Below, in pieces: positions 35,901 through 47,400 of a DNA stretch of 64,000 nt; position 1 is the first letter of the stretch, and every line of letters begins with the position of its first letter. Source of the stretch: Apteryx mantelli (Eukaryota > Chordata > Aves > Apterygiformes > Apterygidae); NCBI RefSeq assembly GCF_036417845.1, contig NC_089990.1, forward strand, positions 4,600,001 to 4,664,000. Reading direction: 5' to 3'. The notes below the pieces were generated by a model that searched no databases, was not told the origin of the DNA, and worked only from the letters and a program-made list of their open reading frames with translations. A program made the translations under genes and the position numbers.

Positions 35901-38900
35901 AACACTTCTCACAGGGAGTTAAAATCATCTCCAGATAACCAGATTCAAGATTCAGACCAAAGTGGCACTACCTGGGCCATTTTGAAAGCAAAGCAAGCAA
36001 AACATATACTCCTAGTTAGGTCAAAAGGCAAACACCATGCTATCAGTGCTAAAGGGAAGGGATTTATCTGAAGCATCGTTTCGAAAGAGCTGGAGACAGC
36101 TCAAAATACTGCAACTGATGTTTGAACAGAAAAGAAGCAAGCAGGATTCCATCTGGCTACTTTAGTGAGTAATATCTATTCTTAAAAGTCTTTTTGTCCA
36201 GGCTACAATAAGACAGCAGCTCCATTAAGAGAAGATTCGCGGTACCTTTTCCGTTAGGAGCATCTGTTTGACTGTACAGCTACGAATGCTTCACTGAGCA
36301 CCAGAAAATACATTGCTGAAGGTGGGGGGCAGGGTGGCTCCTGCCCTCAAAGACGTAAATCCAAGTACCTCTTATTCCAATTACATGCGCCAGAAATACC
36401 TCCTCACCGTGCCGCAGGGGCCTGTCCCCTTAGCTGGTCGTTCTAGAGTGATTTCTTACAGGATTTTTCCTTTCTCCCTCTCTGGAATAACTTGCTTGTC
36501 ATGCAGTACTGTCCTTGCTTGGTTTTGGTAATATCAGAAGTATTTGCTAATATTTCAGTGCAGGTTTACTTGAATGTCAGGAGACCCTGAGGAGCAACAT
36601 GAGCAGAAACTGCTCCTACCCGGCAATCAGAAGTGCAGCTGTATCAGTATATCGCAGTTTACGGGGATGGAGTTGGGTTGGGTACAGACGGCACTGAAGC
36701 TACCACGTCCCCTGTCGTCCTGTATGTGTGTGCTGAGTCCAAGCCCACGTTGTTGCTATTGTCTGCAATCAAGCCTGCCGTGCATTTCACAAGTCAGCCA
36801 AAAAACTAAGTCTAAGATTGGAAATAACTGTGGTGACCTTGTCCTGGATAACTGTACACAAGATGATCAATTGTCTTCTGGTTTAATATAATTATTTCAG
36901 TGCTCCGTCATCCTGCATACCTCCAGATCTAGACATGCATTTTTGTGGGATGATTTTTAGGATGTTCTGCATAGTTCAGAGGTAGAGCTCATGGATATAG
37001 CAAGAGTAGTTTTGTATGTACCCATCTGAGGTCTCATTTTTTAATATACCATGCACACAGGGGAAAAAAAAAATCCCTTCCCTAAATACCGTATGGTCTT
37101 ACAGCACACAGGCTGCATCTGCTAAATACGTAAGAAGCAAATCATGTAACTCTTCATTAGGTTTTAATAAGGAGTGTTTGACCTGTCAGAAACAGTTGTT
37201 TTCTTTGAGCAGGACTCAATGACACATGCACCTCAGCCACTTCATTGCAGTTGATCATAAATGCTGCATAAAAACTGAAGTAGTATCATCACTGCAGCTC
37301 AAATTCTGTGAATGGGTAACACAGGGGAAAAAATCAGCATAGTCTGAAATTTGCTTTTCTCAAAATCCTTAAGAACAGCTTTGTTTCCTTTCATCTCCTC
37401 AAGAAGATGATTTGCAAGTAGCAGCATATGGTTAGAAAGCCATGTTCAACATCGAGTGATAAAACACCAGCTCTTGGCGGTGGTGCACCAACTTCAGAAT
37501 GAGCTAATGAAACTTGATTGCTACCAGTGTTCATCGTTAGGAACTGAAATTATGCTCTTACCAATTAAAAGGCCTAAACACACCCCCTTGTGGGCAAAAT
37601 ACAAAATGCCACAAAAATATCCGCTTCGATTTTTGGCCCATGGAGCTATACAGCTGTTTATGCTTTGAGAGGTTCTGACATATGGTGGAGTCCTTCCACC
37701 CCAGCAGTCACAAACACATGCATGGAGACAGCTAAACATTTCCAGGCCGTGTATTCCCACAACCGTGCTGACTTACTTCCCAAGAAAAGCCCTTGATTTA
37801 TTTGCTCTTGCATCCTCTAGTTTTAAGCCTGTTTTACTGAAAGCAAACAGTGATATCTGCGGTGATTTTGTATTTAATAACTGGGAGATAAGGCGCTCCT
37901 AAGAACAACAGACAAAGTGATCAGTGTTAATTTTAAGACGTTTATTTTTGCATCACAGCTTAAGATGTATTACAAGTTATATAACATGCAGAAGATTCAC
38001 TAAGTCTACTAGAAGGCTGAGAAACCATTTCTGATAAGACAACGGGATGCTAGCATGTGTTCCCTTCTCCCACTAACTTCTATTTTTGTTTGTCCTTAGC
38101 TAAAAGCCTGCTCGGATTGCTTAGTGCTTGGTTATGTGACAGGAGGAGAAACTGATAAACTGGAAGGCTTGGTGCACCAAAGTGAGAAGATCATCACGCA
38201 CCTTCAGCAGCCATTGCCACCGCGGTTCAGGGCTTAGCTCATCGGCCAGCTGCCCCGGCATGATCTAGCCCATGAGTCCTAGAGGGAAACATGACAAACT
38301 CCAGGTTTTTTATAACCCCACTTTGACCTTTAGAAAGTCACATTACTGAAATTCCTGTGTTCCGAGGGAGAGTCAAGTCTGCCTGCAGATCCCGGCACCG
38401 CCGTCCGGTACGCGGGGGTTGTACTTAGGAGGAGGGTCTGGCGCTTAGGGCCTTGTCACCAAGTCCGGCATGCGACACTTGCACTGTTAATGTGAGAAAT
38501 TGCACAGAAGTGAGTTAATGGCAGTGCTTAGACATACTAAGTAAATGGGACACTTGCCAAGTCATTAAGAGGTCATTGACTGGCAGCTGGGAGATAACTG
38601 GGGCTGCTGGTACTTCCCAAATGCATAGATATGCCTTGTACAGGTTTATCGCTGCCTTCGATCCCAGGTGGCTTCGGGGAAAACAGCTAATTACACCTCT
38701 CATCTGGTGAAATGGAATCTGCCATAAAAGCTATGCTGTAGCTGGAGACAAAAGTCGTCATTTGAAAATACCTGCTATTTTACGAGCGGGTCTAAACTCT
38801 GCCTTCAACACCACCATAAAAGCAACCCTCCCTCCCCACTGCTAGAGGCTTCGCTTAGCTATATATCTCCACCCTTGTTCCCAGCAGCCGTAACTTCCCT

Positions 38901-40339
38901 GACTGCTCCAACTAAATTGCTGGGAAATTACTAATTTCCCTCCGAAGGGAAAGTGCTTGGACTAGGATTGCGTTGGAGCCAGGTGTCCCCAAAGAGTGAC
39001 AGTGCCCCCGGGGCACCTCGCACATTATTAAATTGTTACATCCCAGGAAATTGCAAGCCGAGTGTCCTGACCTTAGCCTCCGAACCTTTCGCATTAAAAC
39101 GCTTTAAAGATCGTTCTGCAGCGTCATTGCAAAAGACAGCTACGGTTATTTGCTGGTCTTCCAACACTGTTCTTTTCTTTCGATATTATAAAAGTACAGT
39201 TCCCTAGACGGTCACCTTTGGAAGCGCTTGATCTTGCCAGGAACTACACACATACTAAGGGGTGATCTTTGCCCCGATTTGTATGCGTATGGAAATGTCT
39301 CTGCCTATTTGATGTGCAAGCTGTCCATGAGGGAAAAGGAAACTGTCTGGAAAACAGAACACACAAACGTTGCTTTGAGATTTATATGGCCTTTCTTAGG
39401 CATGCCGTGTGGAAGAGGATTTCAGCGCGCTAGCTATATAGAAACATTGGAAAAAACGTGCTGTTCACCTAATGCCACGTTAGCCCTTCAAGAAGAGCAA
39501 TTGTCCTCCCAGTTCTTCTGTTTTGCTTGGTTTGGGTTTTTCATCTGGCTTTGACGGTGGAAGCTGACGTTTTGTACTCGAAGAGCAGGACAGCATCGGT
39601 GCCACAGCAGGTCTTGCCTGGAGGCCAGAAGATCCCCTGCAGCCTCTGGCTTGTCCAAGCGAGCTGGGGGCCGTTGGGAGGTGCTCACCAGGATCAGGGC
39701 CTCCTACCCCAGTGTAGCTACGCTGGCAAAGTGCACTAGCCTTTGAAGGTGAATTAAACCACTCTGCAGCAAATCCTTCCTTGTTCTGGAGGAGAGAGTC
39801 CTGAACGGACTGTTATTTAGTTATAAGTCAGGCACCACAGTTATTTTAGGGGAAATGTTTATGGAGTTGAAGCTTCACTGCTCGTAGTGTTCAGTGCAGC
39901 GTGGTGCTACTGTGCCTTTTAATATAGCGCTCAGGGACTGACCCCAAATGGGTGCCCGCCGTACAAGAAGCTCACAAATGCAAACGGCAGGTTTCATGTC
40001 TGAACATAAGCTGAGAACACCTCCTTTTACAAAGTTACCTTGTTTTTCTGGTCTTCAAAATGAGGAAAAGTCATTCCTTCATCATTCAGAAATGGCTGGT
40101 GGGTTTCTCAGATATACCCGCTTCTGGCATAAACCCAAGCGGAGAAGGATCCGGGATCCTACAGACTGGGAGTTACACAGCGCTATGAACGTGTGGGCCC
40201 AGCCTGGGGCCTCAGGACGGCGGTGGGGATGGAGCAGTCGGAGCATTTGAGGAGGCTGCTTGGGAGGGAAGGCGCAGCGGGTCGGGACGCACTGCCGGGA
40301 AGAGGGGCCGGGGAAGGCTGGGTGGCTGCTGTGGGTGTC
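32946..40339. other. Intergenic region between LRCH2 and the UIF-like gene
   Basis: About 7.4 kb of mixed composition, less AT-rich than the LRCH2 introns. A T tract lies at about 33658-33672. Short open frames are scattered and unrecognisable. I see no exon, RNA gene or clear transposon here. Confidence 0.75.
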
Positions 40340-41230
40340 GTGAGAACAGGCTGGGCAGGGGTGGGTGGGTGCAGGGTGGGAAGAGGACAGCTTTTGGGTG
40401 CTAGGCAGAAGGCAGGCTGGGGTGCCAGGGCCAGGGGCCAGGGTGGGTACCAGGGGTGTGTGCTGGGGCCGGGGGCAGAGGGTGGGTGCCCAGCCGGGTG
40501 CCGGGGCTGGGGGCAGGGGCTGGGGGCAGGAGTTGGGTGCCAGGACCAGGGGTGGGTGCCGGGGTGAGTGCTGGGATCAGGTGCCGCTGGTGGGTGCCAG
40601 AGCTGGGGCTGAGTGCCAGTGCCAAGGGTGGGTGCTGGGACCGGGTGCTGGAGCCGGGGGCGGGTGCAGGGGGTGGGTGCCAGAGCCGGAAATGGGTGCT
40701 GGGGCCAGTGCTGGGGTGGGTGCTGGGGGTGGATGCCGGGGGCGGATGCTGGGACCAGATGCCAGAGCTGGGGATGGGTGCTGGGGCAGGGGCTGGGACC
40801 AGGGGCCGGTGCTGGGGGTGAGTGCTGGGACCGGGGGTGGGTGCTGGGGGCGGGTGCTGGGACCGGGGGTGGGTGCCAAGGCCGGGTGCTAGGACTGGGG
40901 CTGGGGGCCGGGGCCAGGTGGAGGGCTGGGTGCCGGGGATGGGTGCCGGTGCCGGGGCGGGTGCCGGTGCCAGGCGGGGCGGGTGCCGGGGCCGGGGCCG
41001 GGGCGGGTGCTGGGATCAGGGGTGGGTGCCGGGGCGGGTGCCGGTGCCAGGCAGGCGGGTGCCGGAGCCGGGGCCGGGGCCGGGGCGGGTGCTGGGATCA
41101 GGGGTGGGTGCCGGGGCCGGTGCCGGTGCCAGGCAGGCGGGTGCCGGAGCCGGGGCCGGGGCCGGGGCGGGTGCTGGGATCAGGGGTGGGTGCCGGGGCG
41201 GGTGCCGGTGCCAGGCAGGCGGGTGCCGGG
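40340..41230. repeat. G-rich minisatellite upstream of the UIF-like gene
   Basis: Degenerate GGTGGGTGCCGGGG / GGGTGCTGGGACCGG repeats over about 900 bp. At the right end three copies of a larger unit begin at 41021, 41103 and 41185, an exact 82-bp period, each containing GGTGGGTGCCGGGG, CAGGCAGGCGGGTGCC and GGTGCTGGGATCAGG. The plus (gene-sense) strand is the G-rich one. The several long Gly/Ala/Arg-rich or Pro-rich open frames across it arise from the repeat. Confidence 0.93.
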
Positions 41231-41348
41231 CCCGGGGCCGGCGCCGGGGCCGGGCCCGGGGCGGGCGGCACATTCCGGGCAGGCGCACTGGGCGCGGGGC
41301 GGCGCGGGCGGTGCTGCGCGCTCGGAGCGGCCGCCGCAGCCCGGGGCC
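41231..41348 (+). promoter_or_regulatory. GC-rich promoter / 5' UTR of the UIF-like gene
   Basis: CpG-dense DNA between the minisatellite and the ATG, with GGGGCGGGCGGC and GCGGGGCGGCGCGG GC-box-like elements. There is no TATA box. The start of transcription is unknown and may lie within the repeat. Confidence 0.6.
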
Positions 41349-41442
41349 ATGGAGGCGGCAGCAGCGGCGGCGGCGGCGGAGCCGGGCCCGGGGCCCGCGG
41401 CGGGGCCGCAGCCGGGGGCCGAGGAGATCGACATGTCCCTGG
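41349..41442 (+). CDS. UIF-like exon 1 (poly-Ala head and start of UAP56-binding motif)
   Basis: Encodes MEAAAAAAAAEPGPGPAAG, then EEIDMSL plus one base. Start context GCCATGG is close to the Kozak ideal. Donor CTGG|GTAGGT, phase 1, so the intron cuts the binding motif after MSL. Confidence 0.9.
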
Positions 41443-44400
41443 GTAGGTCCGCGGGCCGGGGCGAGCGGCGCCTGCCCGAGGCGGTGGCGGCACCGGCGGC
41501 GGAGCCGCGTCCGGGCGCCGCGGGCGGTTTCGCCTTGCACCCGCGGCGGCTGGAACCGCGCAGCGTGGGAATATCCGGGCGTGTGCAGGGCAGGGGGAGG
41601 CAAACTCGGGAAAAGTCCCGAAAACACCCCTGAAAGATTGCATGGGAAGGCGACCAGAGGGGAAAAAGCCCAAGAAGCAGCCTACGGGGAGAAATCCCGG
41701 CTGGCTTCAGGCCGGGCTCCGGCCGCCGCGCCGTGACTTCCGAGGGGAGCCTTACGTAAAGGAGCGTGCTGGCGACATACAGCCGTGACCATATCCTCGG
41801 GTCACTCGGTGCGCACTATTTATAGCGGCGTGCTCGGGATGCTGGCCGTTCCGCCGGCCGGGGCTGCGTGGACGGCGCGTAAACAACTGCCCTTTTAGTA
41901 GCTCCGAAGGCCGGGGCGAAAGAGCTCGGTGGATTCTTGCGCCGACATCCCCACGGCGGGAGAAACGTCGGCCAGCACCTTTTACGATGGCGTTAGCTTC
42001 CTAACAGAAAGTTTGAGTCATTTCTTCCTAGAGGCGAGACGTTTGTCAGGGCTGGTAGGACGTTTTTCACAGCGAACTCGGACTGAGCCCGTAGCTGATG
42101 CAAACTGATTTTTATGGTGCCATGAGGGTTTACCCTAATAATGCTTCTGGTCCTTGATTCTTCATTTAGTTTTTTACCACAGTGTTGCTTGCACGCCTCT
42201 TTTTGGTCTTCTGGCATGTGGTGTCCCCCTTGTTTTTGCTGTCACCGAATGCTTCTCTCTGTCGGGCCTTCTGCGGTCCATCTCCGCGTTCAACCCAGAC
42301 TACCCCTAACTCAAGGCAGAAGAGAGAAGTGGAGAAGAAGAGCCCTGGATATAAGTGATGCTTTTAGCATCAGGTGTTTGTTTCCTTACTTGAGTTAGCA
42401 GTCAAAGGTACCTGCGGGAGTTATCCTAAGGCCCCCCTACAAAATTAATTCTGTCTTGAGGTTATGACCTTATATGACCTCTCAGGATCCCTTCCAGCCT
42501 TGTATAGTGTTCCCCTATATTACTCCATTGAGTCCATATGTTAATGGAGTAACGTGTCTGTCCCGGTGAGGAGCACGTGAGACCCACTCACTGAATGGCA
42601 TCATGCTGCAAAAAAAGACGATTCCTCCTGCAGGTCACTGCACTTTCTGCACTAACCAGCTGCCGGGAAAGGCTTGTCACATCGCCCTGACCGGCAGCGT
42701 TCATATTACAAGAATTCCCTTACACAGCCTCAGCTTAACCGTATTGCCCACCCTTGCTTTTCCATTTTACGGTACATTTATGGGAGCAAAAGAAAGGGTA
42801 ACGACTGATAGCTAAGCAAACAAGACCACTGAAAGCGGGTAGAGCGGGCAGCTGAGTATTCATCTCCTCTCCGCGCCCAGCTCTTCCTCGTCCTGCACCC
42901 TCGATGCCCACAGACACGTTTCAAAGCTGCCCGTGCTCTAAATAGCACGTGTCCCAAAGGCACGCGTAGCTGAGAGCACGCGCGCGCTCGTACTGAGGGC
43001 ATCGCACAGGCTCTCCCGGCGCGCTGTCTTCCCGGCAGACTTGACGGAGAAATCCCAACGGCAGTCACGCAGGCTGTTCTGATACCTGCTCTCGTTCCCT
43101 CTGCCTGGCCTTGTGTTAATTTGGGCACAGGAGTTTCTGGATAGAGAATGACAAGCGACAACCGCTGGAGGTATGGTTTGCTCTTCGTGCTGATCACCCT
43201 TTGAAAGCTCGTAGCGCTTCGGTACTTCCACTCCAGTGATTCATTAGGGAGCTGGAGTCGCCACTGCCTGGGAAAAGGCCTGATTTGGACAGTTCTTTCC
43301 TTGCTAATTTGGCAAAAGCTAAAACATTCTGCTTGGAGCTTAATAGACATGGTTTTAATACTGGCTAAGTATTTTCTGGAAGTTTTGAGGTTTAAAGAAG
43401 AAATTGTTTAAAAATTTGAATTATTGAGATGTCCCTTTCCCTTCGCCTTTCCCCTTCAGGCTTCAGAATAGCTTGAATTAAAAAGACCCTCTTGATTTCA
43501 AGCCGCCTTGCTGGGAACCGAGGGGCTTTGAGCCACTGTGGGACGGTTTCTTGGTAGAGCTGTGCGTCTAGAAATGGTTTGTGCATGGTCCCCAAACCTC
43601 AACTTCCAGAGCTGCCTTTTAAAGAGAGGTAGAAGCTTTAAGCTGAAAGTGGCTAAATCAGAGTGGGAAAAGAAAAAGTTACAGGCAGATCTTAAGATTC
43701 GTTATTTCATTCAGACTCTGCATCATGGGAGCTGCATCGGGATGGTGTCTTGCAAAGAAAGCGAGTAACATCTCTTAGTTCATGGAAGAGCCAAATAGAG
43801 TATGTTTTCCAGAACTGCATGAAGGGTTAGAAGCCCTGGACCTGTTCAGGGCAAACAGCAGCTCTTTTAGCACGTGTCCAGGGTGGGGGAGTCCTGGGAC
43901 GTGAGCAGGACGTGCTGGGTCCCTTTTGGTGTCCCCCTTTTGTGGTGATGTGGAGATGGTGACGCAGAGGTGAGAGGTGGCAGCACCTACCCCAGATGGT
44001 CAGAAAATCATGAGTCAAGTCCTGAAGTCTGTGGGACCTAAAATACAAAGTGCTACTAATAGTTCTTGTGCATATGGTGTTTATCTGCTTACTGCTTTTT
44101 GAGCCATAGAGGTTTATGGCTTCGAGCTTCGTGCCGTACCCCTGGGGGCTGGAAACTCGCTTGGGGTTTTAAAGCAGCGAGGAGAGTCGTGGGGGCAGCT
44201 GGGTTGACTCCAGGAGCCGGGAGCGGAAAGGAGACCACCCCACAAGCTCCCGGTGAGCTGCGGGTGCCTGCAGGACCGTGCCGGGTGCTCCCCTTTCGTC
44301 ACAGCAGCCCCGTGGCTCCGGGGCTGAAATCCCGCTGCTGCACGTGGCAGCTACGTGCCGGACGGTGCCACGTTTTCACATAATTCGCTGCACTCGAATC

Positions 44401-47400
44401 TCCAGCCCACAGGAGCCAAGTAAATTGATCCTATATTTTCTGAGCTAAGCTTAATCTTTTATCGCCGGGCCAGCGCGGCTCGCAGGACTGCAAGCTCCGC
44501 TTTTATAGAGGCCGATGGCGAGCACCGAACGGGCGAATGGATGCCGGTAGAAATTACCGGTTTTATGGGTTTCCCCGTTGCCGTTTCCGATCTAGACGAC
44601 ATCATAAAACGCCACAAGAAAGAGCAGAGCGATGCCCAGGCGGCAGGGAACAGGCGGAGGCAGCAGGTGAAGAACAGGAATTCGGCGTACGGCTACGGGC
44701 GGCCCCGCTTCCGCACCTGGATGCAGAGGAATTTGCAAGGTAGGTGAGCGCGCCGGGGCGGAGGGCCGGGCACGGCAGAGGCGCTTCCCTGGAAAACACA
44801 TCTGCATAACAAGATACAGCTCCTCAATCCTTTCCGGAGCTCGTTCCCGCGTGCGTATAATATACGCTCTGGCTCAGAATGGCTTTTCTCACCGCAACAA
44901 TAGAATATCAGGGCCCTTTCAGAGCGTAAATCCACCCGTTTCTCTCCCTTCCAGCCTCTCATGAATTACTGATTCAAAGCGACTCGATATCTGTGCTCTA
45001 TTCCCTTTTGGCTTTGCATATTTTAATTATGCCGCTTCCTAATCCTCTTTTTCCCAGAACACGCTTAAAATACCCCTTCTGTAACTGTCTTTGATAGCTC
45101 AGTTATCGGAGCTAATTTGTCATTTTTGCCAACCGTGCTATTTTTGTGGTGTGTTGTTTTTTTTTTATAATAGCGTGTGATTGCACGCTAATCTAGGTTT
45201 GGTTCCACTAGCTTTTATCTGCCCCACTGAAATGATCTGCTGTATAAAATGCCATCTTTATTTCCCCAAATTTCTCAAAATTTTACATTTTTAATTACCG
45301 TTAAAGCACTTTCATTGAAGATTTTGGTGGCTTTTTGCAGCGACGTCCCTGCGTTCCTCCCTTTGAGCGCGTACGGCACGTTCGGACAATAGGGCTGCCG
45401 GGAGCAGGTCCCGTGTGTCTCCGAGCGGCTTCCCACACGTGCATTCCCGTTCGCAACCACGTATTGCCTTACCAAGAACAGTTCCGGTTAGAACAGAATG
45501 CTCGTAATTTCCCTTTGCAAATTGATTTTTCTGCCAGAAAAGAAATATAGGATTTGATATTCATCCACGTTCAAGGGACTGCAGCATTCAGAGTCAGATA
45601 AATCCAATGGAATATTTCATCGGAGTTATTCCTTAGAAAGGAGAACTTTTAAATTCATTTATATAATGACTTTTGCTAACCTTAGTATTTCATAGGTTTA
45701 ACTGAATTGGAATTCAGCCCTGCCGAGTACAGGGACCCGCGATGCTGTCTGGCGCTGATGTCGGCAGCGATTTAGGAAGCTCGGCACGGGCAGGAATTCA
45801 GCCTGCAGTTCCCTGGGGGCTCCCTTCGCTTCGCTCCCTGCTGAAACGAAGCCCCCCCGGGCCGAGACGTGATAAGCGTTATCAAAACGAGGATCAGCAC
45901 AGCGCCGTAACGGCAGAGCGCGGAGAAAGGCATTACGCTGATTAAAACAGCGGGAGAATTCATGCAAGCACAGTGCTGTTATCCCTCCTGGAATTTGGCT
46001 TAAACCATCCCGCTAAGCGGGGGGATGATGCCCCCACTGCTTTTTAAGGACAAGAAACTCCAATTTTAACTCTCCTCCATGGAGAGTCCGTCAGACACCG
46101 GGGCTTCTCCCAGGCTGAACTTGCAGAGGTGGCGCGGGGGTGCTCAGCACCGGGCGCCGAGCGCGCCGCATCCAGACAACGGGGGGGGGGGGGATTTTCC
46201 GCAGCTGCCGATGCCGTGGACTTCGTTCAACTGCTCTTTTATTAAAAAATACCCTCCAGAGCTTTTGCAGCGCTGGGGCCTGCGGCGCGTCACGCCGCAA
46301 GCTCCACGTGACGGACCGCGGCCTCGGTGCCCAGCTGGCCTGCGCGGGGGCGTCCCTCGGAGGCCGCGGGCCCCACGGTTAGTTGTTCACGTTGGCCGAG
46401 ATCCGCCTGAGCGCACTGCTGAGCAGAGGCTCGCTGATGGGAGCCGACTGGCGGGGGGGCACGATTTTTCTAGCCGGGGTTGCCTTTTGCATCCGTCCCT
46501 CCCATTGCACCGGGGAAATATCCGGGAAGGGCAGCTGAGCTCAGCCTCTCTTGTTGGAAAGAAAATGCCCTCCTCGGTTTCCAGGCGCGCTCCGAGGTGG
46601 CCGTGAACAAGAACGAGAAAGGGAAAAGCAACCTGCAGGGACAAAACCAGGCAGGAGCAAAGGGCCGTTAAACCCGGCGAGGTGACGTCTGGCTGCAGAG
46701 GATACCGGCTGCTGAAATTTGGGTGTTTTTCAGGACAGCGTCATTTACGCACCCGCACTTTTCCTGCGGGCGACGTGCATCGTTTGCAAGGAGGTGACTT
46801 TACTGGCCCCCCCAGGACTTGCGAACAGCATTGCGTTTTCCTGAGCGTCACCTCCTGGCACCTTCTGCCTTAATGAGCAAAGCTCTTTGTAAGGTGCTTC
46901 CCATGGGCATGTCCTGGTGCTTCTCGTTTTTTAGAGCCAGAATTGGTCACGTCACCTTTGCTTCTTTGCCTTGTATTCCAGCGCCAGCGTCCTGTGCCGG
47001 TGCAGACCTGCGTTACGCCCTGGGGCTAGAGCCTTCATTAATCACTGCGGTGATGCCCCGTGACGGGAATGTCACTGCTTCCCCAGAACGCTTCATTTCT
47101 AGTTGCTCCAAGTCATTATGAATTGCTGGGATGTAGGAATCGATGGTACAGGATCAATATATACGTCTAACCGCTCTGTGCTTTGCATCGCTGAGGTTCT
47201 GCTCTGTGGCGTGCAGGGTTTTAGCCACGTTGTGTTACTCCCCCCTGCAATTCACTGCTTTATGCCTTTTCTTTGACTGCGCCCATGCTAACGATTTATA
47301 CAGCCCTGCGAGCGTGTACGCACGTTTCCCCGAGACAGCTCCTCGGGAAATGTCTGCTTAATTATGACTACAGAAGTTTATCGTATGGAGTAATTAGGCT

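Noticed and set aside
40365..41736. Gly/Ala/Arg-rich and Pro-rich frames up to 304 codons before and across UIF-like exon 1
   Set aside because: Repeat-derived and out of frame with the true ATG or upstream of it. No conserved sequence.
42462..42512. CR1 3'-tail look-alike
   Set aside because: Only about 50 bp with partial similarity; too short to list as a firm element.
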